From contig NC_082408.1 in the NCBI RefSeq assembly GCF_004011695.2, positions 2,031,501 to 2,095,500 on the forward strand: 64,000 bases of DNA, written 5' to 3'. This document shows, in pieces, positions 32,887-42,893 of the stretch. Origin of the DNA: Ascochyta rabiei (Eukaryota > Ascomycota > Dothideomycetes > Pleosporales > Didymellaceae). The notes beneath the pieces are model-generated. The model saw only the letters and a list, made by a program, of their open reading frames with translations, did no database searches and had not been told where the DNA came from. The position numbers and the translations under genes are program-made. Position 1 is the first letter of the stretch; each line of letters starts with the position of its first letter.

Positions 32887-34593
32887 ATGGCACAATCGTA
32901 AGACATGCTTCTGCACCTGCACCTGCGCCTGCGCCTGCACCTGCACCTGCTCCTGCTCCTGCTCCTGCTCAGGCGCAGAATCGCTGTTCTGGACACCCCC
33001 CTCATACTGACTGCGCACAGCGTCGGCTCCTTCTTCCAGTCGTTCTGGCACACAATGACGTCCAACGACCGCCATGCCTCGCACGACTCCCCCTACCGCA
33101 CCGGGCGCCACATTCCCATCCCGCAGAGCCGTCACAGCGCCCTCACCTCCATTGCCACGAGCGGCGTCGACTCGCGCGTCGACCTCTCCTCCTCGTACGC
33201 ACACGACGACATTGCGACCAGCAACGGCTTCATTGGCTCGCCCAAGGGCCCCATGTCGCCGAGCTCCCCCTACTCGCCTGGAATGCGCGGTTCACTGAGC
33301 CGCCAGGCCACGGCCGACGCAGACACGTTCGACAAGGGCCCCAACGGCGAGATCCAGATGCAGAACTTCAACGAGGGCCTACCTCCCCCGCCGCCCGTCT
33401 CGCACTCGTGGAAGCGCATTGACCGCTGGGTGGAGGACCACTACGAGGAGCTCTTCGACAACATCTGCGAGGGCGCCACCGCAAACGACGTCAACGAGCT
33501 GGAGCACGACCTCGACGCAACCCTTCCGATGGACATCCGCGAGTCGTTGCAGGTCCACGACGGTCAGGAGCGTGGTGGCCTGCCCACTGGTGTGCTGTTT
33601 GGCCTGATGTTGCTCGACTGCGAGGAGATTGTCATGGAGTGGAAGAACTGGCGCAAGGTCGCTGAAGAGTACCTCACCTCCAAGCCTGATTACCGATCGC
33701 CCCAAATCCCTGTCAAGGCCTTTGCTGGCTCTTCTACAGCCGCCCCCATCGCCCAGCCCCAGACGACCGGCAACCCGCTTTGGCGACAAGACTTGCAGGC
33801 TCGCCAGGACTCGCAGCCACCAAACGCTATCCAGAAGGCTTACGCACACCCTGCCTGGATTCCCCTTGCTCGCGACTGGGGAGGCAACTACCTCGCTACC
33901 GATCTTGCTCCTGGTCCCACGGGAACATGGGGTCAGATCATCATCTTTGGGCGAGACTACGACTGCAAGTTTGTCGTTGCGCGCTCATGGGCTGCCCTCG
34001 TTGCCATGATTGCCGACGACATGGCCTCGAACGACGTCCACATCGACGAGGAAAGCGGCGAGCTCAAGCTCCTTACTTTCAAGAAGCAGAACGTCGAGCC
34101 ACCATACCTCGAGATCCTGCGTTGGCGGTGCGACCAGAAGTATGGCCGAAGGCCAGTGAACAAGCGACGACCAAACAGCGGCCTGCGCATCAACCCCAAC
34201 GCTCCAGGAAGTGTCGTGCCCAGCTCCACCGCCAGCAGTCCCTACCACAGCCCTGTCATCGGCCCTCAAGATCGTGGTCGCAGCCCTCACCGTTTGTCGA
34301 CAAAGCAGAAGGGTGTCAGCCCGCGAGGCAAGCTATCGAGCCCCCTCGCCAGAGTCGCCGAAGAGAATGCACAGCCCATTCGCGTGCACACCGACCTCGA
34401 TGCGAAGACTGCTACCTCCGCGGACAAGCTCATCTCAGTCGACACCCCGAGGCCGAGCGATGACTTTCCTGTACGCGCCAGCCTGAGCAGTGACAAGGAG
34501 AACAAGAAGGAGGGCTCAGAAGAAAAGACAAAGCCCGCTTCGTTGAAGAGCCCCATCGCGGAGACTGCAGACTTGAAGACGGTCGAGATATAG
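32887..34593 (+). CDS. KNR4: Knr4/Smi1 cell-wall integrity regulator
   Basis: Regulator of beta-glucan synthesis and cell-wall integrity signalling in yeast (partner of Slt2). Two exons: 32887-32897 (ATG GCA CAA TC) and 33021-34593; 527 aa. The spliced start reads MAQSVGSFFQSFWHTMTSNDRHASHDSPYRTGR, the conserved fungal N-terminus. SMI1/KNR4 domain at about residues 130-375 (SWKRIDRWVEDHYEELFDNICEGAT; HPAWIPLARDWGGNYLATDLAPGPTGTWGQIIIFGRDYDCKFVVARSW). The C-terminal ~150 residues are Ser/Pro/Lys-rich and disordered, again typical. The 123-nt intron is filled with CACCTG/CTCCTG repeats, so an unspliced start would give a false Leu/His-rich leader. Confidence 0.93.
32898..33020 (+). repeat. KNR4 first intron with CACCTG/CTCCTG repeats
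   Basis: GTAAGA...GCACAG intron of 123 nt. Units CACCTG, CGCCTG and CTCCTG run from about 32911 to 32970. A CTGAC branch-like site lies just before the acceptor. Confidence 0.75.
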
Positions 34594-35776
34594 TGACGAC
34601 GCGCTACCGCACACGCAACGACTTTCCCTTTGATCAACACAAGCACCACTGGATACCATGACCAGCTTTCAGGCGCACACACTTATCCACTGCTTGGAAG
34701 AGTCAGGCACTACGATAGCCATATTTCTCACATCTCGATACAACGGTCGGCGTAATCTTACTGCACACGTGTCTTGCAAAAGACACCTCACTCCGAGCTT
34801 CGCCTCGCGAAACGGATGTATCACGAACCCTTTTCCTTCTTAGACAACCCAGGATCAGCGCACCTGCCACCTTCCTCTGCTCATCCTCTAGCCCCTATCT
34901 GCACCTTTTTGTACAACACCTACTCGTTTTACTTCTCAGCTGCCACCTACGCAACAGCAATGGCAGTGATCGTTCCCATGTTCTGAGCATTAGCATAGTC
35001 GTGGCACAGCATGGTTTGGTTGTTGGTTTGGAGCTCCGGTTTGATTCGATGGTGCTCTTCTTCTTCTTCTTCTTTTCTGAGGCGCTGCGCGGGCTTTGAT
35101 AGCTCACGCAATGCCAATCTGTGGACTGGGTGGTTAATGCGAGGAACGGGCGTGTGGCTGTAGGACCTTTGGTGAGATGTGCCTGGATGGCGGATACGTA
35201 GGATGAAATCAACACGTTCGAATGAAGCCGTCGTGTGTGCGATACGTGAGGCATGTGCTTGGGTTGGCGTAGCGGGGTCCAGCTGCTTCCTTCCACTCTG
35301 ACCGTCGTGACTACCATCGCTGTTCTGGTCTTTCCCTGTGCGTCTTCCTCCACCTCTCTTCATCTCTCCTCTCACACCCACACACCCACATCAACGCCCA
35401 TACCCTTCCTTTCGCCTCGCCCGCCCTGCGCACCAGTTTGCTTGCAACTCAGCCCAAGTACATCCGCGCTTGCACCCTTGTTCACCGTTCTGATCAAGAT
35501 TCTAGATGAAGCTCAGCAGTGGCTTGGACGAGGCATGACGTGCAAGTTGGGCGCAGCGCCCGTGCTGGGGCTTTGTGGCTGCTGCATGCGTGCTGCGAGT
35601 CCAATCATGGATGTAGGCGTCACGTCTTGCCTGCTTCGTTCAGACGGCGCCCAAGGCTGAGAACTCAGCCTCGCTGCATCGTCGTGGGGGTTTAAAAGCT
35701 GCTGTTTACTTCGGTCTTTTCGCCCTTGTTGGTTTTTGTTACCGCCTTCTCCTCTTTCTTCTTTCGTTCTTTCGCC
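34594..35776. other. Intergenic, KNR4 / membrane protein
   Basis: About 1.2 kb without a recognised gene. It includes the KNR4 3' UTR, a TTC trinucleotide run near 35056-35073, and a pyrimidine-rich leader with TCTTTC tracts just before 35777. Confidence 0.45.
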
Positions 35777-36849
35777 ATGAACACTACCAGTATCGTTGGC
35801 TGGGTTCCTGAGCCTCAAGGACGAGGCACCATCGGCCTTATCTGGAGTTGTCTTGTTACTATCTTCCTTTGTACCTGGAATGTCGTACATCCCAATCTTC
35901 CAGCGGAGACGGATAAAGCCTGGAAGACACTATGGCGTCGTTCTCGATATCTTATGGTCGTCTTGGTTGTGCCCGAATGGTTCTGTGTCGTGGCTGCACA
36001 GGACTTCCTTAACGCACGTGCAGTGCAGAGAGAGGTAATCTCTCAAAATACTGTTGTATGCATAAGCTGACTATCGCAAAGTCACCTGGGTGGACCCTCG
36101 CAAAGTGCCATTATCTGCTCATGGGGGGTTTTGCTGTGAAGGCCAATGGCAGGGTGATCCACCTGTCGCCCAAAAAGCTAATGAAGCTATTCCACGCGGA
36201 TGTACTACCCTGGCCCGATACCACAGAAGCAGAGATTCTGGATCGAAGCAAGGCGGACTGGGTTTTAAAATCCCTAGCTTTGGTCCAGGCCATTTGGTTT
36301 GCGTTGCAGGTCGCCGGCCGTGCCGCTCAACAGCTATCCACAACGACATTGGAGCTGTTCACTTTAGGAATCATTTCTTGCTCTTTTGTTACGTATGCTG
36401 CGTGGTGGGCAAAGCCGTTCGACGTTCGTAAGCCTACAGTCCTTGAGTCGAAGAAGCCACTGCTAGAGACTAGAGAGCCTGTCAGCAGGCTAGGTTTTCG
36501 ATATGATCTGGAGATGTTGAATTCAGAGCTGCCTTTCATATTGGGAGTTGGTGGGGCGCTGACACTCGGGGCTCTGCATCTTGTAGGATGGCAGTTCCAC
36601 TTCCCTACCGAGACGGAACGCTGGCTTTGGAGAGGAAGCAGCATCGCATGCGTCGCGATACCTCTGATGGTTTATGCATTTGACCGGATCTTTGGAGAAC
36701 GGGCAGACTGGCCAGGATATATCCTTGCTGGTCTGTACATTCTCTGCCGCCTCTACATGATGGTGGAGATGTTCGCCGGCCTTAGAGCAGTGCCAGCTGA
36801 TGTCTACAAGGTACCACAGTGGTCTCAGTATATCCCTTCGATTGGATAG
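35777..36849 (+). CDS. Polytopic fungal membrane protein, unknown function
   Basis: Two exons, 35777-36034 and 36082-36849, give 341 aa. About seven hydrophobic segments are visible: GLIWSCLVTIFLCTWNVV, YLMVVLVVPEWFCVVAA, LALVQAIWFALQVAG, LELFTLGIISCSFVTYAAWW, LPFILGVGGALTLGALHLVG, SSIACVAIPLMVYAF and YILAGLYILCRLYMMVEMFAG. The N-terminus GWVPEPQGRGTIGLIWSC and the VPQWSQYIPSIG tail are features I associate with a large fungal-restricted family found across Pezizomycotina, often in accessory regions. No catalytic or transporter motif is evident, and I do not assign a function. Confidence 0.8.
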
Positions 36850-37625
36850 TAGCTTCAGGGAGGATTCAAATGAACTTAAAGTTTGGGAGGAAAGAGCAGC
36901 GCATTGCTTGCGAGCCATTCAGGAGTCTCGTGTCTGATTTATACGTACGTAGAGCATCGCTGCAATACTATTTAATTTCCTCCATTCCAACTAGAAGACT
37001 CTAGTCTCCTACTATTCTCCAACTATTCTCCACTGCTGCAGCGCTTTCTCAGTGGTGCTCTACTGCGTTGACACTGATCTACACACAGTGCAGTTCGAAA
37101 CCCTAAGCGCGCCGTGGATCCATGGCTGATAATGGTGATATCCTTGTTAGTGGATATGGAAAGAAAGTTGCTCGAGGTACAGAGAGATAGTTGAGAGCAG
37201 GAGTTCCTACAGCGCAACTCTTCATTGCTGCTCTTCTTTATACCCTTGAAGGTATGAAGCGTCATAGCAGAATTTTGAATACGCGAAGAAGCTCAACACA
37301 TCTAAATGAATACTTCGAAGAAAACTATTAAGAGATAATACAACTCTATCTAGAAATCCTATCTGCGTTGTTGTGTTGTAGCTTAGTGTTGCGAAGTAAG
37401 GTGTTCCCGCTCAAGAAATCACTCAATAAGAATGAGCTTTCCCGTATGAGACTATCTGCGAAATCCTACAGAATGTGTACCAGTGAAGCACATCGCACGT
37501 GAGTTCGCGCCATTTCCCCGTGCAGGCCGAGGCGTCCCCGAGCAACCCCTCGCCCAGAACGCGACCACCCCAATTCCCGCTACCTCCGTGAAGCGAACGA
37601 CCAACCATCCACCACACTAGCCACC
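36850..37625. other. AT-richer spacer, possible repeat relic
   Basis: From about 36920 to 37440 the sequence is richer in A/T than its surroundings and has no coding signal. It contains a small palindrome, ATATCC...GGATAT, at about 37137-37156 and CTATTCTCC tandem units near 37012-37030. It may be a decayed transposon or solo LTR, but clear terminal repeats were not found. Confidence 0.35.
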
Positions 37626-39398
37626 ATGGCGACCTTCGCACCGCCGGCCCGCCGCGACAGATTCCTGTATAGCTCCGTCTTGTATGCAGACGCGGGACAT
37701 GATAACCACCACCCGCGCGCCAGCCTCGGGGAGCTAACAGCACTCCTGCGCCCCGAAGCAGTGAAAGGCAAAGGCAAAGCCAAGAAACCGAAGGCGTCAG
37801 AGGACGCTGAAGTGATGAAGGACCGGCCGTGGCATTTTTGGACCGCGCAGCTGCTGCACTATGGACTTACGGCTACCAAGGATAAGAACGCGGCCAAGGT
37901 GCGGCTGCTGAGTGCGCTGAATGAGGGGCGGTTGGAGGTTCCGGGCTGGATCCAAAAACTTGAGGGGGAGGTGAAGAAGGAGTGGGAGGCTGGGAATAGG
38001 AGGTTGAAGAGAGCTGCCAAGGAGGGCGGAGTGCCGAAGCTGGAGAAGTCTGGGGCTCTGGCTGCAGAGGCGAGGAACTCTGCGGGTAAGGCAAGTTCAT
38101 TGGTCGAGAAGGAGAGCTCAGCTGCGAAGAGTAAGAAAGTACCAGGCAAGAAAACATCTGGGACTACTCCTGTCACTTCCGTAACGCCGACGTCTTTGAC
38201 GACTAAGCGGAAACGCGACGCCGCCAGTCCATCTGGACCAAGCAAGAAGACAAAAGCGAGAAGCACGACCGAGAAGACCATCTCCTCACCCGTTTCAACG
38301 AGTACATCTGCAAAACCTGCAGCTTCTCAAAAGCCTCCGCAACCAGAAGAAGAACCCTGGCCAGCCCCACGCCGGAAGATCGTTGCCCACGACGCGTGGA
38401 AATTCTTCGACGAGGATCATCTCGCCCACACCCGTCCTCCAAACGCACCTCATCCGTGCCCTTACCGCATTTCCTGTCCCGATGCCGAGTCAGAATGGAA
38501 CCAAGACTCCATCGACGAGTTCTACCTCGCCTTCTCAGCCACAGAGGAGGAGTGGTGGAGCAGGTTCAAATGGGGCGCCTTTGGAGGGATACTAATTCTG
38601 CAGCGTCAGCCGAAAAGAATCAACAAGGCCGTCGGAGTGCCGTTCAAATGGCGCGCACACTATGCCTACGGCAACGAAGACGGCGACGGCACAGGCAGGA
38701 TCTTCTTCGACTCTGCATCGACGATACGCGGAGAGTTCCACGATTTCTTCAGAGAAAAACCATGCCAGTTCCGCGGATGTGCGATACCGTTCGCACGGCC
38801 GCGACCGCTTGGTCATCAGACGCCCCAGGGCACGCCGGTTCTCGACCAAATGCGTGCAGAATGGAGCCAGATGCCGACTGCGATGCGCGACGTCCCCTCC
38901 AAGAAGCCGCGCGCAAAGAGCCAGAAGCTGAAGCCATCGGTCCCTGCATCTTCCACCGCTACGCAAGACGACATCTACCTCAGCGGCACTTACCACATCA
39001 CCGCCCCTGACGTCGAAGAAGCCTCTTCTCAAGATACCCCGCTCAGGCTTGCCCTCTTCACAGACGAAGCGACAGGGATCTGGTGGGCGAGCTTCCACTG
39101 GTCGCCCCTCAACGGCGTGATGAAAATCGACCCCGGCCCAACGTACGACACCATCGCAGACACACACAGCCTTGGGTGGCGCATCCGCAACGAGGAGACA
39201 GGGGGGTTGAGTTTTGGCAGGGATTGCACAGGGGATATTCGTTTTGACGGGCAAGAGAGGACGCTGATGGGAGCGTTATATGGAGTACCCGGCGTGGGAC
39301 TTTTGGAGTTTGAGGGGAGGCGGATCGCGAGTCCTAGGAGGGTTGGTGGATTGAAGCAAGAGTGGGATTGGTTTGTCGAGGAAGCCTACGGGCGGTGA
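37626..39398 (+). CDS. Conserved fungal protein with duplicated C-terminal domain
   Basis: Single exon, 590 aa, start in good context (CCACCATGGCG). Residues 55-100 hold a short conserved element (DRPWHFWTAQLLHYGLTATKDKNAAKVRLLSALNEGRLEVPGW shape). Residues 110-240 are Lys/Ser/Thr-rich, basic and probably disordered, with nuclear-localisation-like KRKRD and KKTKAR clusters. Residues ~270-400 and ~440-570 look like two copies of one beta-rich domain: EEWWSRFKWGAFGGILILQ against GIWWASFHWSPLNGVMKI, each followed by a Gly-rich strand pair and then GRIFF...IRGEF or GDIRF...LMGAL. No named family recognised; possibly a chromatin-associated protein (inference from basic linkers). Confidence 0.75.
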   Translation: MATFAPPARRDRFLYSSVLYADAGHDNHHPRASLGELTALLRPEAVKGKGKAKKPKASEDAEVMKDRPWHFWTAQLLHYGLTATKDKNAAKVRLLSALNEGRLEVPGWIQKLEGEVKKEWEAGNRRLKRAAKEGGVPKLEKSGALAAEARNSAGKASSLVEKESSAAKSKKVPGKKTSGTTPVTSVTPTSLTTKRKRDAASPSGPSKKTKARSTTEKTISSPVSTSTSAKPAASQKPPQPEEEPWPAPRRKIVAHDAWKFFDEDHLAHTRPPNAPHPCPYRISCPDAESEWNQDSIDEFYLAFSATEEEWWSRFKWGAFGGILILQRQPKRINKAVGVPFKWRAHYAYGNEDGDGTGRIFFDSASTIRGEFHDFFREKPCQFRGCAIPFARPRPLGHQTPQGTPVLDQMRAEWSQMPTAMRDVPSKKPRAKSQKLKPSVPASSTATQDDIYLSGTYHITAPDVEEASSQDTPLRLALFTDEATGIWWASFHWSPLNGVMKIDPGPTYDTIADTHSLGWRIRNEETGGLSFGRDCTGDIRFDGQERTLMGALYGVPGVGLLEFEGRRIASPRRVGGLKQEWDWFVEEAYGR

Positions 39399-39749
39399 GT
39401 GTGACGTGAAAGTTATTCTTCTAGACATGAGGAGGAGCTGGTGTTGCTGACTGTTGAATTGAGGCCAAGAACCCATGGTTACTACTCGCAATTTTTCACT
39501 CTAGACTTCTCTTAAAAAAGCTTGCGTTCCTCACATTAGCATTAGCCGGTTTCTCTTTCACGACTCTCCGTTTAGCAGGGGTTTGACGATGTTGAAGGCG
39601 GCCTCATAGCACTGGACTATTGCGTTCCCAGCGACGAGTTGTGTGACTGTGTGTTGCAATAGGGTGCTCAAAGAAGGGCATCGAAATTCCGTGTTTTGTG
39701 TCTACCCTCTGTTTTGTGCTTCGTTTTGTGCTTGCCTTTCGTGCTCGAC
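39399..39749. other. Convergent intergenic
   Basis: 351 bases of 3' flank between two convergent genes. Nothing recognised. Confidence 0.45.
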
Positions 39750-41039
39750 TCAAACTAATCCATCGCGTAGGCAGATGCAATTACGATCACCACTATTGTT
39801 CAACACAAGACTCTGCAGGACTTCAGCCGTCGCCGGCCTCCTTCCCCTTTCTGCGTGCAGCATCGGAGAGATACATGCCTTGAAAATAGGCGAGTCATTG
39901 AACCACTCGTTAATTTGAGGAACTTTCTCGCTGTAGCTGAGGGCCTGGCGAGCACGTCCTGTATCTGGTACCGCAAGCTTGTCGTCGTGGCGGTGGAGGT
40001 ACTGGAAATCGTGCACTGTTCTACCTTCCGCGACACTCAAAATATCAGGAAACATACAGCCGAGGGCGAAGATGTCTGTGGAACGGCCGTGCTTGCCTCG
40101 GTCTGAGGTGGCTTCCGGGGCGCCGTACCTGCAGGTCGAGCGTGCCGGGTTCTCAGTTGATGTAATGTGACCGGTCCTGAATGTTGCCGAAGAGCTAAAG
40201 TCGGTGAAAAAGACTTGGTTCCCTTTTTGGATGATGTTCGACGGCTTGCTGTCTTGGTGGCGAATCCCACTGGCATGCATGTATCGCAACGCAGATGCGA
40301 GACAACACATCCAGTTGCGTATACGCGATCGCCATTGAATCAACTCGTCTGACGTAACATCACAGTCTCCAGTAACGGCAAGAAAAGCCTCGAGATCGTT
40401 TTCGCCAACTGGAGACATGAGCAAGCAATACGAACGCCGCCTAGAGCTCTTCAGGTTATCCTCATATGATTCCAACAAGGTTACGATGTGGGGGTGTATT
40501 AAGGATCGCAATATCTTGGCTTCTTCTTGGACGACCATTAGATGGGAAAAAGCTTGTCGGTTAGACGGAGGAAACATGACACGCTTCCGAACAAATGTGG
40601 GAACTTGGCTATTCCTGCAACGAACCTCTTCGACGAAACCCAGTGATACTTTCCCAAGATGGTTGATGACTTGTAACATCTCTTCATCTGTCGAGCCAAG
40701 TACAAGGTGTTCATAGCCCCATCCATAGGTCTCAGGATTGCTGTCAATGCTACACGCTGGTCTAGACTCATGTCTAGACGTGGTTGTACTAGAGTTCGTT
40801 GCATGTGGTTCAACTGAGAGCGCCGAGGGCCCGATAGCTGATCCCGCTGTAGATTCTAGTGCTTGTTGACCTTCTTTGTCCTCATCGATTACCATGTCTG
40901 TGGTCGGCGTCAGCGCAAACCTGGGTAGGTCAAGGCTGATCTTCGTTGTGGCCTCTAGTATTGACGGTTTGATGCATAGGTCTCTGACACCAATGAGTTT
41001 CTGTTCGTATTGATGATCGAATGATGCAGAGCTTCTCAA
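39750..41039 (-). CDS. Divergent fungal protein kinase-like gene (3' exon)
   Basis: Open frame of about 430 codons; the kinase domain spans roughly residue 110 to 420. Visible elements: glycine-rich region degenerate (LGKVSLGFVEEVRC), VRKRV lysine, catalytic loop RHQDSKPSNII (Asp present, HRD read as HQD), DFG read as DFS (FFTDFSSSATF), RYGAPEAT (APE) and STDIFALGCMF. This set, with LLMSPVGENDLEAFL, resembles kinase-like proteins common in fungal accessory and incompatibility loci. There is no ATG at the 5' end: the frame opens after a stop at an ATTAG or GAGAAG acceptor preceded by a CTGAC branch site, so at least one upstream exon exists. An internal Met could also be used. Confidence 0.7.
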   Translation of the reverse strand: MRSSASFDHQYEQKLIGVRDLCIKPSILEATTKISLDLPRFALTPTTDMVIDEDKEGQQALESTAGSAIGPSALSVEPHATNSSTTTSRHESRPACSIDSNPETYGWGYEHLVLGSTDEEMLQVINHLGKVSLGFVEEVRCRNSQVPTFVRKRVMFPPSNRQAFSHLMVVQEEAKILRSLIHPHIVTLLESYEDNLKSSRRRSYCLLMSPVGENDLEAFLAVTGDCDVTSDELIQWRSRIRNWMCCLASALRYMHASGIRHQDSKPSNIIQKGNQVFFTDFSSSATFRTGHITSTENPARSTCRYGAPEATSDRGKHGRSTDIFALGCMFPDILSVAEGRTVHDFQYLHRHDDKLAVPDTGRARQALSYSEKVPQINEWFNDSPIFKACISPMLHAERGRRPATAEVLQSLVLNNSGDRNCICLRDGLV

Positions 41040-42090
41040 TTTCTAATTTTGATTTCCGTCAGCATTGTGAGATGGAAGCCTGGGAAAGCATTCGTCTGTC
41101 TCGTTGAGATAAGGCAGCTTACCACGATCGTATGATGAAGGGGGATGACTCAGCCGACAGCGATTTCTGACCAGACCGAACAATTGTTTTGCGGGGAGTA
41201 GTATCAGTTTTTGATAAAGTCGGAGTGGACAGCCAATGTTTCTCAACTTCTGATCTCAGCATTTGCGCATCGGCAGGGTAGCTCTGTACGTTCGATAGTA
41301 GATTTGAGTCCTGGTCATCGTCATAGCTTGACATTTGGTTGTGGATGTCTTCAGCTTGCCGCTGCGAATCGTCTTCAATGCTGCGTCCCTTGTAATCATA
41401 CTCGTAGTCCGCCTTTTCATTGCCGAAGAGCACTTTATTTGCTCGCCGGGCTTCAGCAAGGGCATTGTCAAGCGGCGTCTGGATTTCCTCGACAAGACGT
41501 TGTGTTCTGACGCGTTTGGTGAATCATGTACAATTTTTTTGTCTTTAAATGAAGACATATCGTCTTGCAAGTCTAGAGTGCTTCCCCTGCGAAGCGGCTG
41601 TTGATATATTGGTCGAACTTTGGTCTCATGTCAAGTGCTGTCCTCAACGTTTAGGGGAAATGACATCTGGAGACGCGGCACGTCTACACTCAGGACCAAG
41701 AGGTGACTCGAGCAGCCTGTCCCCCGGCTCGCTGGGGAAACGCTTGACTGTGAGCGGCCGTGACAACCCTGGTACAACTCCCCTCCCCTGGACTAACGGT
41801 ATGTCTGATCGAGGCGTCGAGCCCACAGAAGACGAGTGGCGCGTCTGTTCGTTGCCTCGATGGTTCTCGTCGGGAGTATCGTTCGAGTGCAAGAGACGGG
41901 AGAAGAACCTCCTGCCTCGTTCCAACGTGCCAACATCCCGCCCTTGCGCTCTCGCAGCCTGATTCTCGACCACACCGGCGTCGCGGCGAGCTTCGGTGTC
42001 GCGATTAGCTGACGGTTGTGGACCTCGTGGCATGTAGTCGGATATTGAGGACCGAGACTCGGGCACTCTGGGACCAGGTATCCGATTCCC
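41040..42090 (-). pseudogene. Probable upstream exons of the kinase-like gene, disrupted or unresolved
   Basis: Protein-like stretches occur in three different frames on the minus strand: a Ser/Arg/Pro-rich segment (41644-42090, starting MPFRGNRIPGPRVPESR), LDLQDDMSSFKDKKIVHDSP (about 41520-41580), and EEIQTPLDNALAEARRANK running to SPFIIRS (41119-41500), which ends at a GTAAGC donor. That donor (phase 2) fits the GAGAAG acceptor at the start of the kinase exon. No acceptable introns connect the earlier frames (the only GT-AG option near 41510 is ~25 nt). Either unseen splicing or frameshifts are present; the latter would make the kinase gene a pseudogene. Confidence 0.35.
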
Positions 42091-42893
42091 ACGGAATGGC
42101 ATTGAGAAAGGAAAGGTAATGACCCCATCGTGGGATGGGGCAGTAGCGTGCTTACATGCGCCCAAGGCTGAATCTCGACCTTGCCTGAGGCTGTTGCACA
42201 GCCGCCCGCAGTGCAGTGCCAAGCTGAAGCCACGAACGCCACTCCAATCGACAGACTTTGTCACGGTGGGTGCTGCGACATGGCAAAGGCAAGGGGAAGT
42301 CTGCTGTAGAATGCAGGTAGCGAAGCATTGCACTAGTTGACTAGCGTTGGTGTGAGTGAAAGAACAATGGTCGTGCGCAAGTAAAAAGACACTCCAAACG
42401 AGTTGCGAAGGGCTCAAAAAGCTGAATCTCCTCTGCAGGCCCAAGGTTGTACCTTGAAATCAATTGACAGCACCGTCTTGAGCATTGTAACTTGGTTCGA
42501 ACTGTACAAAGAGCGGTATCAATCAATGTCTTGCTGCACACAAGGGTTGATAGTACTGCGACAACCAGAGAGTCTTGCACGTCAGCTCTCACAATGAAGA
42601 GCTTCCGTTCAAGGCTCCGGCAGCCTGTTTCTGCATCATGGAGTGCAACGATATGCGGTCTGGGTGTTGTGGTAGGAGCTTCTCATACATTACATACCTA
42701 CATGAGATTTTTCTTTGGTCCGGCTCTTGAGCAGGGTACGGTAAATGAGTACATGTAGCGGCTGGGTCCGGAACGTTGCCGAAACGAGCTTCATTTTCGA
42801 GGTCGAGTTCGTCTCTCCGCTGTAAACGCCGGATGTTGCGTCGTGCTGAGTGAATAGATAGTGGCATCTGTCGAAACGTGAATCGAAAGAATC

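Noticed and set aside
36850..37440. Solo LTR or intact transposon
   Set aside because: AT-rich and repeat-like, but no terminal repeats, target-site duplication or coding remnants could be shown by eye.
42485..42510. tRNA-like B-box (GGTTCGAAC)
   Set aside because: No matching A-box, acceptor stem or cloverleaf could be folded around it.
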